A stretch of 64,000 bases of DNA from Neorhizobium sp. SOG26 (GTDB taxonomy: Bacteria; Pseudomonadota; Alphaproteobacteria; Rhizobiales; Rhizobiaceae): contig NZ_CP025512.1 of assembly GCF_003491345.1 (NCBI RefSeq), positions 1,302,001 to 1,366,000 of the forward strand, in the 5' to 3' direction. The notes below the pieces were generated by a model that was not told the DNA's origin, did not search any database, and saw nothing but the letters and a program-made list of their open reading frames with translations. Of this stretch, positions 16,851-27,395 are shown one piece after another. Made by a program: the position numbers and the translations under genes. The stretch's first letter is position 1, and every line of letters starts with the position of its first letter.

Positions 16851-19511
16851 ATGAGCGGCGTGAATGAGATCCGGTCGACATTCCTCGACTACTTCAAGAA
16901 GAATGGGCATGAGGCTGTCGCCTCCAGTCCACTGGTGCCTCGCAACGACCCGACCCTGATGTTCACGAACGCCGGCATGGTGCAGTTCAAGAACGTCTTT
17001 ACGGGCCTTGAAAAGCGGCCATATACGACCGCCGCGACGGCGCAGAAATGCGTGCGCGCAGGCGGCAAGCACAACGACCTCGACAATGTCGGCTATACGG
17101 CGCGCCACCACACCTTTTTTGAAATGCTCGGCAACTTCTCGTTCGGCGACTATTTCAAGGAGCGTGCGATCGAGCTTGCCTGGAACCTGATCACCAAGGA
17201 ATTCGGGCTCGACGCCAGGCGCCTGCTTGTCACTGTCTACCACACCGACGATGAGGCGTTCGACCTCTGGAAGAAGATCGCCGGGCTCACGGACGACCGG
17301 ATCATCCGGATCCCCACCAGCGACAACTTCTGGGCCATGGGCGATACCGGCCCCTGCGGTCCCTGCTCGGAAATCTTCTACGACCACGGCGACCATATCT
17401 GGGGCGGCCCTCCGGGTTCTCCCGATGAAGATGGCGACCGCTTCATCGAGATCTGGAACCTCGTCTTCATGCAATACGAGCAGGTCACGAAGGACGAGCG
17501 CATCGACCTGCCGCGTCCGTCGATCGATACGGGGATGGGTCTTGAGCGTGTAGCCGCCGTCCTGCAGGGCAAGCACGACAACTACGACATCGACCTTTTC
17601 CGCGCGCTGATCTCCGCCTCGGAAGAAGCAACTGGCGTCAAGGCTGAAGGCGACCGCCGCGCCAGCCATCGCGTCATCGCCGACCACCTGCGATCGTCTG
17701 CCTTCCTGATCGCCGACGGCGTCTTGCCGTCCAACGAAGGCCGTGGTTACGTCCTGCGCCGCATCATGCGTCGCGCCATGCGCCACGCCCAGTTGCTCGG
17801 CGCGCGCGAGCCGCTACTGTGGAAGCTGCTGCCGGCGCTGGTTCACGAAATGGGTCGCGCCTATCCGGAACTGGTGCGGGCGGAATCGCTGATTTCTGAA
17901 ACGCTGAAGCTGGAAGAAAACCGCTTCCGCAAGACATTGGAGCGCGGCCTGACGCTGCTGTCCGATGCCACGACGACGCTCGGCAAGGGCGACATGCTGG
18001 ACGGCGAAACGGCTTTCAAGCTCTATGACACCTACGGCTTCCCGCTCGACCTGACACAGGACGCCCTGCGGGCCCGTGAGATCGGCGTCGATGTGGCAGG
18101 TTTCACGGACGCAATGGAACGTCAGAAGGCAGAAGCACGCTCGCATTGGGCCGGCTCCGGCGACAAAGCGACCGAAACGATCTGGTTCGAGCTCAAGGAG
18201 AAGCTCGGCGCAACCGAGTTCCTGGGTTACGATACCGAAACTGCCGAGGGTGTGATCCAGGCCATCGTTCGTGAAGGGCAGGCTGTCGAAACAGCGGCTG
18301 CCGGTGAGCAGGTGCAGGTCGTGGTCAACCAGACGCCGTTCTATGGCGAATCCGGCGGCCAGATGGGTGACACCGGCGTGATCTCTGCCGATGGCGCCAA
18401 GCTGACGGTGTCGGATACCCAGAAGAAGGGCGAAGGTCTCTTCGTTCATACGGCGACTGTCGCCGAAGGCACGCTGAAGGTTGGTGATGCCGTGGCGCTG
18501 ACGGTTGACCATGCACGCCGTTCGCGGCTGCGTTCCAACCACTCGGCAACTCACCTGTTGCATGAGGCCCTGCGCGAAGTGCTGGGAACGCATGTCGCAC
18601 AGAAGGGGTCGCTGGTCGCGCCCGAGCGCCTGCGTTTCGACGTGTCGCATCCCAAGCCGATGTCCGCAGAGGAACTGCAAAAGGTCGAGGATATGGCGAA
18701 CGCCATCATCCTGCAGAACGCACCGGTCACGACCCGCCTGATGAGCGTCGACGATGCGATCGCCGAGGGCGCCATGGCGCTGTTTGGTGAAAAGTACGGC
18801 GACGAGGTTCGCGTCGTTTCCATGGGCACCGCGATTGATGGCCCCAAGGCGGGCAAGCCTTACTCGGTCGAGCTTTGCGGCGGCACCCATGTCAATGCTA
18901 CGGGCGATATCGGCTTGGTTCGTGTTCTTGGTGAAAGCGCCGTTGGTGCCGGCGTTCGTCGCCTCGAGGCCGTTACGGGTGAGGCGGCACGCGCCTATCT
19001 TGCGGAGCAGGATGAGCGGGTGAAGGCTCTAGCCGGCGCGCTGAAGGTCCAGCCGGGCGAGGTTCTGTCGCGCGTCGAGGCCCTGCTTGATGAGCGGCGC
19101 AAACTCGAAAAGGAACTTGCGGATGCCAAGCGTCGGCTTGCCATGGGCGGCGGCACGGGCGGGTCGGACGGCGATGTACGCGAGATCGCTGGGGTCAAGT
19201 TCATGGGCAAGGCACTCACCGGCATCGATGCCAAGGACCTGAAGGGCCTGGCGGATGAAGGCAAGGCGAGCCTGGGTTCCGGCGTCGTGACGCTGATCGG
19301 CGTGTCAGAGGACGGCAAGGCAAGCGCCGTGGTCGCGGTGACCGCGGATCTTGTAGGCCGCTTCAGCGCTGTTGATCTGGTGCGTGTCGCTTCGGCTGCG
19401 CTCGGTGGCAAGGGCGGCGGTGGTCGTCCCGACATGGCGCAGGCCGGTGGTCCGGATGGCGCCAAGGCTGAAGAAGCCCTCCAGGCAGTCGCAGCAGCGA
19501 TCGGCGCGTAA
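16851..19511 (+). CDS. alaS: Alanyl-tRNA synthetase
   Basis: An 886-aa class II synthetase that charges tRNA-Ala and edits mis-charged Ser/Gly. The catalytic domain (start to about 450; [25 protein letters not shown]) is followed by the editing domain with zinc ligands HSATHLLH and CGGTH, a coiled-coil region ([19 protein letters not shown]) and a glycine-rich C-terminal domain [16 protein letters not shown]. All hallmark motifs are intact. The ATG at 16851 has AAAGGG. It is probably cotranscribed with ttcA; a short GC hairpin at 19522-19542 between them has no T run. Confidence 0.98.
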   Translation: MSGVNEIRSTFLDYFKKNGHEAVASSPLVPRNDPTLMFTNAGMVQFKNVFTGLEKRPYTTAATAQKCVRAGGKHNDLDNVGYTARHHTFFEMLGNFSFGDYFKERAIELAWNLITKEFGLDARRLLVTVYHTDDEAFDLWKKIAGLTDDRIIRIPTSDNFWAMGDTGPCGPCSEIFYDHGDHIWGGPPGSPDEDGDRFIEIWNLVFMQYEQVTKDERIDLPRPSIDTGMGLERVAAVLQGKHDNYDIDLFRALISASEEATGVKAEGDRRASHRVIADHLRSSAFLIADGVLPSNEGRGYVLRRIMRRAMRHAQLLGAREPLLWKLLPALVHEMGRAYPELVRAESLISETLKLEENRFRKTLERGLTLLSDATTTLGKGDMLDGETAFKLYDTYGFPLDLTQDALRAREIGVDVAGFTDAMERQKAEARSHWAGSGDKATETIWFELKEKLGATEFLGYDTETAEGVIQAIVREGQAVETAAAGEQVQVVVNQTPFYGESGGQMGDTGVISADGAKLTVSDTQKKGEGLFVHTATVAEGTLKVGDAVALTVDHARRSRLRSNHSATHLLHEALREVLGTHVAQKGSLVAPERLRFDVSHPKPMSAEELQKVEDMANAIILQNAPVTTRLMSVDDAIAEGAMALFGEKYGDEVRVVSMGTAIDGPKAGKPYSVELCGGTHVNATGDIGLVRVLGESAVGAGVRRLEAVTGEAARAYLAEQDERVKALAGALKVQPGEVLSRVEALLDERRKLEKELADAKRRLAMGGGTGGSDGDVREIAGVKFMGKALTGIDAKDLKGLADEGKASLGSGVVTLIGVSEDGKASAVVAVTADLVGRFSAVDLVRVASAALGGKGGGGRPDMAQAGGPDGAKAEEALQAVAAAIGA

Positions 19512-19562
19512 GAAAACAGACAGCGGGCTTCAACGGCCCGCTCCTGATGTCGAGGATCAGCA

Positions 19563-20429
19563 ATGGGCATTAATGCGGACATCGGGGATGACCTGGACGA
19601 GGTCGTCGACGGGCTCGTTCCGGCGTTGTTCCGCAATGCTCCAAGCTCAGTCTCGTTCAACAAGCTCCGCAAGCGCCTGCTGCGACAGGTCCGCCAGGCG
19701 TTCGATGACTTCGGGATGTTGTCGGGCCAGAAGCGTTGGCTGGTTGGACTTTCGGGTGGCAAGGATTCCTATTCGCTTCTCGCGGTCCTGCTGGATCTGC
19801 AGTGGCGCGGCCTGCTGCCGGTCGAACTGATCGCCTGCAACCTGGATCAGGGGCAGCCCAACTTTCCGAAGCACATCCTGCCTGAGTTCCTTTCGTCGAT
19901 CGGGGTCAAGCACCGCATCGAGTATCGCGATACCTTTTCGATCGTGAAGGAAAAGGTGCCTGCCGGCGCCACCTATTGCTCGCTCTGTTCGAGGCTTCGC
20001 CGCGGCAACCTTTACCGCGTTGCGCGGGAGGAGGGTTGTGACGCCTTGGTGCTCGGCCACCACCGCGAAGACATCCTCGAAACCTTCTTCATGAATTTCT
20101 TCCATGGCGGACGCCTCGCGGGAATGCCGGCGAAGCTGTTGAATGATGACGGCGATCTGATGGTGCTTCGCCCGCTTGCCTATTGCGCCGAAGATGACCT
20201 GGCGAAGTTCGCGGCGGCGATGGAATTTCCGATCATCCCCTGTGACCTTTGCGGTTCGCAGGACGGGCTGCAGCGCAATGCCATGAAGCAGATGCTCTCC
20301 GATATCGAGACGCGCATGCCTGGCCGCAAGGACACGATGTTGCGCGCACTCGCGCACGTCAATCCGTCCCACCTGCTGGACCCCAGCCTGTTTGATTTCT
20401 CCGGCCTCCAGGCCAAAACGTCCGACTAA
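19563..20429 (+). CDS. ttcA: tRNA 2-thiocytidine synthetase TtcA
   Basis: A 288-aa PP-loop ATPase that thiolates cytidine 32 of tRNA using a [4Fe-4S] cluster. The ATP pyrophosphatase loop is LSGGKDSYS. The cluster-binding CSLC pair and the later CDLC are present. The ATG at 19563 has GAGGA upstream. It lies 51 nt after alaS and 20 nt before the inositol-phosphatase-family gene, so the three form a likely operon. Its cluster would come from the Suf machinery encoded at 52575-59603. Confidence 0.93.
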   Translation: MGINADIGDDLDEVVDGLVPALFRNAPSSVSFNKLRKRLLRQVRQAFDDFGMLSGQKRWLVGLSGGKDSYSLLAVLLDLQWRGLLPVELIACNLDQGQPNFPKHILPEFLSSIGVKHRIEYRDTFSIVKEKVPAGATYCSLCSRLRRGNLYRVAREEGCDALVLGHHREDILETFFMNFFHGGRLAGMPAKLLNDDGDLMVLRPLAYCAEDDLAKFAAAMEFPIIPCDLCGSQDGLQRNAMKQMLSDIETRMPGRKDTMLRALAHVNPSHLLDPSLFDFSGLQAKTSD

Positions 20430-20449
20430 AGCACCTCCGAAAGATCCCC

Positions 20450-21274
20450 ATGACCATGCCGCTCGACATTGCGAAGCTAGCCGACATCTTGCGCCTTGCT
20501 GCCAAGACCGAAATCCTGCCGCGTTTCCGCAGGCTTGGCGGCGGCGACATCCGCTCAAAGAGCGAGCCGAGCGATCTGGTGACAGAGGCCGATGAAGCGG
20601 CCGAGCGCCTGATCCGGCGTGAATTGGAAGCGCTTGCGCCCGGCGCCTTGTTCGTCGGTGAAGAATCCGTTGCGGCCGATCCGACACTGCTGGGCAAGCT
20701 GGCCGACGCAGAATTCGCGGTGGTGGTGGATCCTGTCGATGGCACCTTCAACTTTGCGTCCGGCATCCCGGCCTTCGGCGTCATGGCGTCGGTGGTCTGG
20801 AAGGGCGAGGCGGTTGCCGGCCTCATCTATGACCCGATGGGCGACGATTGGGTGATGGCCGAAAAAGGAGCTGGCGCTTACCTGCGTCGGCCGGATGGCG
20901 AGGCGATCAAACTTTCCGTCGCAGAGCCGCGCCCGCTCGAAGCCATGGTCGGCATGGCATCTCCCGGCTACTTCTTTGGTGAACGACGCGAGCAGATCCT
21001 GGCCAACCTCGCCAAGGTACGGTTCTTTGCCAACTACCGCTGCTCGGCGCACGAATACCGCACCTTCTCGAGCGGCCATGTTCAGTTCGTGCTTTACAAC
21101 AAGCTGATGCCCTGGGACCACCTGCCGGGCACGTTGATCGCGGCCGAGGCTGGTGGCCATGTCGCTCGGTTCGATGGTTCGCCTTATCGCCCGCACCATG
21201 TGGATGGTGGGCTGCTTGTTGCAACCTGCAGGGACAGCTGGCAGATGCTGCGGCGAGAGATCATCGGCGACTGA
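20450..21274 (+). CDS. Inositol monophosphatase family protein
   Basis: A 274-aa magnesium-dependent phosphatase. Family motif 1 is seen as DPVDGTFNF (metal ligands Asp-Asp), the upstream EE pair as GEES, and motif 2 as WDHLPGTLIAAEAGG. Members hydrolyse inositol phosphate, histidinol phosphate or 3'-phosphoadenosine nucleotides; the sequence alone does not settle which. An ATG at 20456 is an equally possible start; neither has a strong ribosome site, consistent with coupling to ttcA 20 nt upstream. Confidence 0.85.
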   Translation: MTMPLDIAKLADILRLAAKTEILPRFRRLGGGDIRSKSEPSDLVTEADEAAERLIRRELEALAPGALFVGEESVAADPTLLGKLADAEFAVVVDPVDGTFNFASGIPAFGVMASVVWKGEAVAGLIYDPMGDDWVMAEKGAGAYLRRPDGEAIKLSVAEPRPLEAMVGMASPGYFFGERREQILANLAKVRFFANYRCSAHEYRTFSSGHVQFVLYNKLMPWDHLPGTLIAAEAGGHVARFDGSPYRPHHVDGGLLVATCRDSWQMLRREIIGD

Positions 21275-21292
21275 TCGGAGTGCCGATAAAGC

Positions 21293-21334
21293 AAAAAGGC
21301 CTGCACCACGACTGTGATGCGGGCCTTTTTGTTT
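21293..21334. terminator. Bidirectional terminator between phosphatase and MFS genes
   Basis: A 13-bp stem AAAAAGGCCTGCA (21293-21305) with TGCGGGCCTTTTT (21318-21330). The A tract and T tract serve as tails on both strands, fitting the convergent genes on either side. Confidence 0.88.
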
Positions 21335-21366
21335 GGGTGCCGGAGCCTTGCGCCCCGGCAATACTG

Positions 21367-22614
21367 TCAGACGCGCGGGTTGTGCGGCTGGAAGACCTTG
21401 CCCTTCTCTCCAATCAGCACGAACACGAGCCCGATGATGGAGACGGTGAAGAATCCCGCGACCATGGGAAGCGCTGTGCCATCGAAGGCCTGGCCGATGA
21501 TGACGCCGATGATCGAGCCGCCAACGGTGCTCATGAAGCCGAGCACCGCGGATGCCGTTCCGGCAACGTGCCCCAATGGTTCCATTGCCAGCGAGTTGAA
21601 GTTCGAGCCGATCCAGCCGAACTGGAACATGGCGAGCGCGAAGAAGGTGAGGAATAGCAGGAACGGCATGGGCTGCGGTCCGAAGACCTGCACGAGCATC
21701 CAGATGAAGGTCACGGCGATAAAACCGAACAGCGAGCCGTGCGACAGGCGCCGCATCCCGAAGCGACCGACGAAGCGGGCGTTGAGGAAGGATGAGGCGG
21801 ACATGAAGACCGCCACCGCCGCGAACGCAACTGGAAACCAGGCGCCCAGGTGGTAGATGCCCATGTAGACCTGCTGGGCAGAGTTGATGAACCCGAACAG
21901 CGCACCGAAGATGAAGGTGCTGGAGATGGTGTAGCAGAGCGCGATCCGGTTCGTCAGCACGATGCGGAATGCGTCGAGGATGGACGACGGCGTGAACGGC
22001 CGTACGTCTTCCGGGTTCAGCGTTTCCGGCAGGCGCTTGTACATCCAGATTCCGATCGCCAGGGAGACGACGGCCATGAACACGAAGATCAGGTGCCAGT
22101 TGCCGAGGAACATGATGATCTGGCCCGTGCCCGGCGCAATCACCGGCACCACCATGAACACCATCATGATCAGCGACATGACTTCAGCCATCGCGCGCCC
22201 ACCGAAGACGTCACGAACGATGGACACGGTGATGACGCGGGTTGCCGCGGCGCCGGCACCCTGGATGAAGCGAAGCACGAGCATCAGGCCGAAGGACGGC
22301 ACCAGCGCGATCGCCACGCAACAGATGATGTAGAGGATGATGCCGAAGATCATCGGCCGGCGACGGCCGAAGCGGTCAGACAGCGGCCCGAACAGCAGCT
22401 GTGCGGCGCCGAGCCCGAACACGTAGGACGAGACGACGTATTGGCGGTGGTTCTCGTTTTCGACACCGAGCGAAGCGCCGATCTCCTGGAGACCGGGCAG
22501 CATGATGTCAATGGCCAGCGCATTGAGGGCCATCAGCATGGCCATGAGGGCGATGAATTCCGCCCGGCCCATGCGCCCCAGACCTTGGGGAGTTGCGAGT
22601 GAAGGGTTTGTCAC
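21367..22614 (-). CDS. MFS multidrug exporter, Bcr/CflA type
   Basis: A 415-aa inner-membrane transporter with about 12 hydrophobic segments. LPGLQEIGASLGVENENHRQYVVSSYVFGLGAAQLLFGPLSDRFGRRRP in the first 90 residues is the typical Bcr/CflA start, with the MFS motif A as GPLSDRFGRRRP. Substrate unknown; relatives export bicyclomycin, chloramphenicol or sulfonamides. The start is a GTG at 22614, 5 nt after AGGAAG. It is downstream of grxD in the same direction, separated by a hairpin. Confidence 0.87.
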   Translation of the reverse strand: MTNPSLATPQGLGRMGRAEFIALMAMLMALNALAIDIMLPGLQEIGASLGVENENHRQYVVSSYVFGLGAAQLLFGPLSDRFGRRRPMIFGIILYIICCVAIALVPSFGLMLVLRFIQGAGAAATRVITVSIVRDVFGGRAMAEVMSLIMMVFMVVPVIAPGTGQIIMFLGNWHLIFVFMAVVSLAIGIWMYKRLPETLNPEDVRPFTPSSILDAFRIVLTNRIALCYTISSTFIFGALFGFINSAQQVYMGIYHLGAWFPVAFAAVAVFMSASSFLNARFVGRFGMRRLSHGSLFGFIAVTFIWMLVQVFGPQPMPFLLFLTFFALAMFQFGWIGSNFNSLAMEPLGHVAGTASAVLGFMSTVGGSIIGVIIGQAFDGTALPMVAGFFTVSIIGLVFVLIGEKGKVFQPHNPRV

Positions 22615-22637
22615 AATAGCTTCCTAAAACAATGCCA

Positions 22638-22661
22638 AAGGCGCCGCTCACGCGGCGCCTT
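22638..22661 (-). terminator. Hairpin after grxD, possible terminator
   Basis: Perfect 10-bp stem AAGGCGCCGC/GCGGCGCCTT with a TCAC loop between grxD and the MFS gene. The T tail on the minus strand is short (TTGTTTT), so partial termination is likely. Confidence 0.5.
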
Positions 22662-22702
22662 GCAGAAAACGAAATTGAAACCGGAAAAGCTCCGGGAGCT
22701 GT

Positions 22703-23038
22703 TTAGGCCGCGCCGCGGACAGCGACGCCTTGCCCCTGCAGGTGAGTCTGCAACTCACCCGATTGGAACATCTCGCGCACGATATCGCAACCGCCAACGA
22801 ACTCGCCCTTGACGTAAAGCTGCGGAATGGTCGGCCAGTTCGAGTAATCCTTGATGCCCTGACGGATTTCAGCGTCTGCAAGAACGTTCACGCCCTTGTA
22901 GTCTACGCCGAGGTAATCGAGGATCTGCACCACCTGACCCGAGAAACCGCACTGCGGGAACTGGGGCGTGCCCTTCATGAAGAGAACGACGTCGTTCGTC
23001 TTCACTTCGTTGTCGATGAATTCGTGAATTCCGCTCAT
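22703..23038 (-). CDS. grxD: Monothiol glutaredoxin GrxD (CGFS type)
   Basis: A 111-aa cytosolic glutaredoxin with active-site Cys30 in PQCGFS and the glutathione-binding segments WPTIPQLYV and GGCDIV. CGFS glutaredoxins carry [2Fe-2S] clusters and hand them to acceptors, often in a complex with BolA, which is encoded 131 nt upstream here. The ATG at 23038 has AAAGGATA upstream. It acts downstream of the Suf system. Confidence 0.95.
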   Translation of the reverse strand: MSGIHEFIDNEVKTNDVVLFMKGTPQFPQCGFSGQVVQILDYLGVDYKGVNVLADAEIRQGIKDYSNWPTIPQLYVKGEFVGGCDIVREMFQSGELQTHLQGQGVAVRGAA

Positions 23039-23169
23039 GTTCTTATCCTTTCACATGCGGTTTCAAGGACCGCTGCGCTTCGCGTTCCGCTTAGATAGCA
23101 ATGCGCTCTGTCAAATTCCAGCGGAATAGTCGAAGCGGGGCGCTCGTGCCGCTGCTGATTTCCCGGGAG

Positions 23170-23406
23170 TCAGTCCTGTGGTGCGGACGTCTGCAATGCG
23201 AGCGCGTGGAGCACACCGCCCATGTTTCCCTTGAGCGCTTCATAGACCATCTGGTGCTGCTGGACGCGCGTCTTACCGCGAAACGCCTCGGCGACCACTT
23301 CGGCCGCATAGTGATCCCCATCGCCAGCGAGATCTCGGATGGTGACCTTTGCACCCGGGATTCCGGCTTTGATCATGTCTTCGATGTCGCCGGGTTTCAT
23401 TGGCAT
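23170..23406 (-). CDS. bolA: BolA family protein
   Basis: A 78-aa protein with the KH-like BolA fold; DHYAAEVVAEAFRGKTRVQQHQMVY contains the invariant His and the signature. BolA proteins partner with CGFS glutaredoxins in iron-sulfur trafficking and iron regulation; grxD is the next gene in the same direction. I chose the ATG at 23406 because AGGAAGGA lies about 8 nt before it and the length then matches the family; upstream in-frame codons add 19 unrelated residues. Confidence 0.92.
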   Translation of the reverse strand: MPMKPGDIEDMIKAGIPGAKVTIRDLAGDGDHYAAEVVAEAFRGKTRVQQHQMVYEALKGNMGGVLHALALQTSAPQD

Positions 23407-23519
23407 GGTGGGAATCCTTCCTGCAGCATTTAAACGAATTTCTTCGCACACTGCCTCAAACATCGGCGTTGGTCAAAGACCTCCGACACACGATCCCCAG
23501 CCACGGGAGAGGAGGCTCA

Positions 23520-24179
23520 TTACCTTGCCGATACCGCCTTTCGCCCGCTCCCCACGGGCGCAGCACCCTGCCGACGCGAAAAGCGGAAGAGCCAGATGGC
23601 GCTCATCACCAACACCATGAAACCGTATGATTCCAGAAGCTCCTCGGCAAAGACGACATCGCGTTTCTCCGCGACCTGGCTCATACCAAGCACGACGGCG
23701 GTGAAGGCGAGCGGCCAGGACAGGCGAGGGTGGATGGCGCGCAACATGCCCCCGCGATGCCGCAACTCAAACAGCACAGTGGCGATCAGGAGCAGGCTGG
23801 CGATGACCGCGATGGTGATTGGCAGCATCATCTTGGACACACAGAAGAACGACGTGTCGGCACGGCAGATCGGCATTTCGCGCATGAAGAAGATGGCGGC
23901 GATGCAGGCGGTCGTAATGGCAACGTAGCGGGCGAGGATGCTGAGCCTCAGCGCCGCAATTCCGGCCACGACGGCCGCGACGGCGAGCGACAGCGACTGG
24001 AGGTCCTCGACCGGTCCGTCTTCCAGGAAAATTTCATGGACCGAGAAGCCGATGGCCCAGAACAGCAGGAACGCGACGAGATTGATGACAGCGGTGGCCA
24101 CGAGCGCGTCGAGCCAGATACGACGATAGTGCCAGGTTGGGCCAGACGACCACAACCAGCCCTTGATAGACTTCAGCAT
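23520..24179 (-). CDS. Membrane protein of unknown function
   Basis: About 219 aa with five likely membrane segments (ALVATAVINLVAFLLFWAIGF, SLSLAVAAVVAGIAALRLSIL, YVAITTACIAAIFF, MLPITIAVIASLLLIATVLF, LAFTAVVLGM) and basic ends. A Cys pair lies in a loop (ICRADTSFFC). I recognise no family. The start is uncertain: I use the ATG at 24179; a TTG at 24248 would add 23 residues. It lies between purL and bolA in the same direction. Confidence 0.6.
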   Translation of the reverse strand: MLKSIKGWLWSSGPTWHYRRIWLDALVATAVINLVAFLLFWAIGFSVHEIFLEDGPVEDLQSLSLAVAAVVAGIAALRLSILARYVAITTACIAAIFFMREMPICRADTSFFCVSKMMLPITIAVIASLLLIATVLFELRHRGGMLRAIHPRLSWPLAFTAVVLGMSQVAEKRDVVFAEELLESYGFMVLVMSAIWLFRFSRRQGAAPVGSGRKAVSAR

Positions 24180-24267
24180 ATTGATTGCCCGACTCTTGAA
24201 CGACAGCTGCGATAGTAACCGGCCCGGCGTAGGGTTCAACGGGGACAAGTTCTCGGCAGTGACCTGA

Positions 24268-26475
24268 TCAGGCCATGAAGTTCGGGAACCAGCTCTCGTG
24301 TGCGATCGTCAGGTCGGCCACGGATACCGATACGACGTCATCGATCTTCAGCGTATCGCCTCCGACCTTGCCGAGCTTGCGGAACGGCACGGCCGCACCT
24401 TCCGCTGTGGCCTGCACGAAGTTCGCAAGATCGGCCTTCACGGCAAGCACGTATCGGGCCTGGTCTTCGCCGAACAGAAGTGCGTGAAGCGGACCCTTCT
24501 GCTCAGATAGGCTTGCCGTCATTCCCTTGCCCGAAGCCATTGCCATTTCGGCGAGCGCCAGCGCGAGGCCACCCGAGGAGATGTCGTGGCACGCGGTGAC
24601 CTGACCCGCCTGGATCAGCGAACGCACGAAATTGCCGTGGCGGCGTTCGGCATCGAGATCGACCTCTGGCGGTGGGCCGTCGAGCGAGTCGAGGATGTCA
24701 CGAAGGTAGATCGAGGAGCCGAGATGGCTTCCGTCGACACCGATCATGATCAGCACGTCGCCCTCGTTGGCAGAGCCGACCTTCGCCATCTTCTGCCAGT
24801 CGGGCAGCAGGCCCACGCCCGCAATCGTCGGGGTGGGCAGGATCGCAACACCGTTCGTCTCGTTGTAGAGCGACACGTTGCCAGAAACGATCGGGAAGCT
24901 CAGCGCTTCGCAGGCATCGCCGATGCCCTTGATGGCGCCAACGAGTTGCCCCATGATCTCGGGCTTCTCAGGGTTGCCAAAGTTGAGGTTGTCAGTTGCG
25001 GCCAGCGGCTCCGCGCCAGTAGCGACAAGGTTGCGCCAGCATTCCGCCACGGCCTGCTTGCCGCCTTCATAAGGATCCGCCTCGACGTAACGCGGCGTCA
25101 CGTCCGAGGAGAAAGCCAGCGCCTTGCTGTGATGGTGTTCGATGCGCACGACGCCGGCATCGCCGCCCGGGCGCTGCAGCGAATTGCCCTGGATGAGCGT
25201 GTCGTACTGCTCCCACACCCAACGGCGGCTGGACTGGTTCGGCGAACCGACGAGCTTCAGCAGCGTTTCGTTATAGTCGGAAGGTGCGGGTACCTTGGAC
25301 GCCGGAAGCGGTTCGCGCGGCGTGGAGGCGACCCACGGCCGGTCATATTCCGGAGCCTGATCACCCAGTTCCTTGATCGGCAGGTTCGCGACTTCCTCGC
25401 CCTGGTGCAGGATACGGAAGCGCAGATCGTCAGTCGTCTTTCCGACGATGGCGAAATCGAGGCCCCATTTGACGAAGATCGCTTTGGCCTGCTCTTCCTT
25501 TTCCGGCTGGAGAACCATGAGCATGCGCTCCTGGCTTTCAGACAGCATCATCTCATAGGCCGACATGCGCTCTTCGCGCACCGGGACCTTGTCGAGGTCC
25601 AGTTCGATGCCGAGGTCACCCTTGGCGCCCATTTCGACGGCAGAGCAGGTGAGGCCAGCCGCGCCCATGTCCTGGATCGCGATCACGGCGCCCGTTGCCA
25701 TCAGTTCGAGGCAGGCTTCGAGCAGGCACTTTTCGGTGAAGGGGTCGCCGACCTGGACGGTCGGACGCTTCTCTTCGATCGACTCGTCGAATTCGGCAGA
25801 CGCCATGGTCGCGCCGCCAACACCATCACGTCCGGTCTTTGCGCCCAGATAAACGACGGGAAGGCCAACGCCCTTCGCTTCCGACAGGAAGATCGCGTCG
25901 GATTTTGCAAGGCCGGCCGCAAATGCGTTGACGAGGATATTGCCGTTGTAGCGTGCATCGAACTCAACTTCGCCGCCGACAGTCGGCACGCCGAAGGAGT
26001 TTCCGTATCCGCCAACGCCAGCAACAACACCGGAGACGAGGTGCTTGGTCTTCGGGTGGTCGGGTGCACCGAAGCGCAGCGCGTTCATGGCAGCGATTGG
26101 CCGTGCGCCCATGGTGAAGACATCGCGCAGGATGCCGCCGACGCCCGTTGCCGCGCCCTGGTAAGGCTCGATGTAGGACGGATGGTTGTGGCTTTCCATC
26201 TTGAAGACGACGCAGTCGCCGTCATCGATGTCAACGACGCCGGCGTTTTCGCCAGGTCCCTGGATGACCCGCGTGCCCTTGGTCGGCAGCGTGCGAAGCC
26301 AGCGCTTGGAGGACTTGTAGGAGCAGTGCTCGTTCCACATGGCGGAGAAGATGCCAAGCTCGGTGAAGGTCGGCTCGCGTCCGATCAGGTCGAGGATCCG
26401 CTGGTATTCGTCCGGCTTCAACCCATGGGAAGCGACGAGTTCGGGCGTGATCGCGATGCTGTTCGGAATGGTCAT
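24268..26475 (-). CDS. purL: Phosphoribosylformylglycinamidine synthase subunit PurL
   Basis: A 735-aa ATP-dependent synthetase of purine synthesis that works with PurS and PurQ to convert FGAR to FGAM. It is the short PurL, as expected where PurS and PurQ are separate genes. Motifs include [19 protein letters not shown] [38 protein letters not shown] and [16 protein letters not shown]. The ATG at 26475 has AGAGAAGAA just upstream and fits the family N-terminus; an in-frame start at 26502 is less likely. A small hairpin (26527-26546) lies in the leader. Confidence 0.96.
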   Translation of the reverse strand: MTIPNSIAITPELVASHGLKPDEYQRILDLIGREPTFTELGIFSAMWNEHCSYKSSKRWLRTLPTKGTRVIQGPGENAGVVDIDDGDCVVFKMESHNHPSYIEPYQGAATGVGGILRDVFTMGARPIAAMNALRFGAPDHPKTKHLVSGVVAGVGGYGNSFGVPTVGGEVEFDARYNGNILVNAFAAGLAKSDAIFLSEAKGVGLPVVYLGAKTGRDGVGGATMASAEFDESIEEKRPTVQVGDPFTEKCLLEACLELMATGAVIAIQDMGAAGLTCSAVEMGAKGDLGIELDLDKVPVREERMSAYEMMLSESQERMLMVLQPEKEEQAKAIFVKWGLDFAIVGKTTDDLRFRILHQGEEVANLPIKELGDQAPEYDRPWVASTPREPLPASKVPAPSDYNETLLKLVGSPNQSSRRWVWEQYDTLIQGNSLQRPGGDAGVVRIEHHHSKALAFSSDVTPRYVEADPYEGGKQAVAECWRNLVATGAEPLAATDNLNFGNPEKPEIMGQLVGAIKGIGDACEALSFPIVSGNVSLYNETNGVAILPTPTIAGVGLLPDWQKMAKVGSANEGDVLIMIGVDGSHLGSSIYLRDILDSLDGPPPEVDLDAERRHGNFVRSLIQAGQVTACHDISSGGLALALAEMAMASGKGMTASLSEQKGPLHALLFGEDQARYVLAVKADLANFVQATAEGAAVPFRKLGKVGGDTLKIDDVVSVSVADLTIAHESWFPNFMA

Positions 26476-26582
26476 GTTCTTCTCTGGATTGAAGGGGGCC
26501 AAGCTCTAAGCGGGGTCTTTAGCCTATGTCGCCGGATGGCGCGACAGGAAAATGTTGCTGTGCACCTTCGTCTTTAGGGCCG

Positions 26583-26614
26583 GAAACGAAAAGCGCCGGA
26601 CTGAGCCGGCGCTT
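26583..26614 (-). terminator. Terminator after the PagL-like gene
   Basis: On the minus strand, perfect 9-bp stem AAGCGCCGG/CCGGCGCTT with a 6-nt loop followed by TTCGTTTC. It separates the PagL-like gene from purL. Confidence 0.75.
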
Positions 26615-26639
26615 GGGTATTTGTAAGGTGTTGCTGGCC

Positions 26640-27194
26640 TCAGAACTTGTAGCCGACAGCCAAGCCTGCATAGCTCAGGCCATCGTTCTCGTCGCAAAGA
26701 TCTGCGTTGGACGAGTGCTCTATGGTCGCCATCACGCGCCAGTTCTGGTCGATGTTGTAGCCGAGAGCGGCTGCTTCATGGAACTGCAGGCGGCAGCCAA
26801 CCACCGGACGCTTGTTCGGATCATCGAGGCTGGCGTCTGTTACTGAACCGCCGAAGCTCAGGTCGAGGAAGAACTTTTCGGTGAAGTTCGCGGTCCAGGT
26901 GAAGCCGGCAAAAGCCTGGTTTGCGCCGCCGGTCGTGGAGACGATGGCGCCGACATGGAAGCGCGGTCGCAACACGTGGTCAAGAAAGGTGGTCGCACCG
27001 CGCTGGTCGAAGGGGTCGAAGAAGACGGTCGCAGACGGGAAGACGCCTGGTTCGAACGTTTCCTTCTCCTGAATGGAGGCCGAAAGTCCGAAGCGGACTT
27101 CGTCAAAAATCTGTTCCTGTGCCGATACCGGCGACGACAGCAGCACGGCTGCAGCCACTGCTCCCGCGACCGATCCCCAAAGTGCCCTGCTCAT
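26640..27194 (-). CDS. PagL-like lipid A 3-O-deacylase (acyloxyacyl hydrolase)
   Basis: A 184-aa outer-membrane beta-barrel protein. It has a signal peptide (about 25 residues, ending VSAQ), alternating beta-strand segments and a C-terminal Phe (AGLAVGYKF) as in outer-membrane proteins. The PagL catalytic His-x-Ser is visible as His160 and Ser162 in IEHSSNA; the partner Glu is probably Glu169, but its spacing differs from that in Pseudomonas PagL. The enzyme would remove the 3-O-linked acyl chain of lipid A. The ATG at 27194 has AGGGGAG. A 15-nt palindrome lies 48 nt upstream. Confidence 0.82.
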   Translation of the reverse strand: MSRALWGSVAGAVAAAVLLSSPVSAQEQIFDEVRFGLSASIQEKETFEPGVFPSATVFFDPFDQRGATTFLDHVLRPRFHVGAIVSTTGGANQAFAGFTWTANFTEKFFLDLSFGGSVTDASLDDPNKRPVVGCRLQFHEAAALGYNIDQNWRVMATIEHSSNADLCDENDGLSYAGLAVGYKF

Positions 27195-27241
27195 TCCACT
27201 GCTCCCCTCGGCGCATGCGCTTGCCCGAACACCGAAACCGG

Positions 27242-27256
27242 CTCAGGTCACCTGAG
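27242..27256. promoter_or_regulatory. Palindrome upstream of the PagL-like gene, possible operator
   Basis: CTCAGGT-C-ACCTGAG is a perfect 7-bp-arm palindrome in the 201-nt gap before the PagL-like gene. Position suits a repressor or activator site; the regulator is unknown. Confidence 0.45.
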
Positions 27257-27395
27257 TCGATTGGTACAATGGGACATGACAATCGTCCAGACACCGCCGA
27301 TTCAACCGCTGGTCGGGCGTAACAAAACGACAAAGATTCGGGAAGTAGGTGCAGAGCTGCAACAGCTACGGGAGGTTGCAGGGGCCGGGCGGCCC

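Noticed and set aside
19522..19542. Hairpin AGCGGGC/GCCCGCT between alaS and ttcA as terminator
   Set aside because: No T run follows, and the genes are only 51 nt apart; more likely a read-through hairpin.
24586..26577. A 663-codon open frame antisense to purL
   Set aside because: purL on the other strand is complete and motif-rich; the antisense translation is Arg/His/Asp-rich with no family features.
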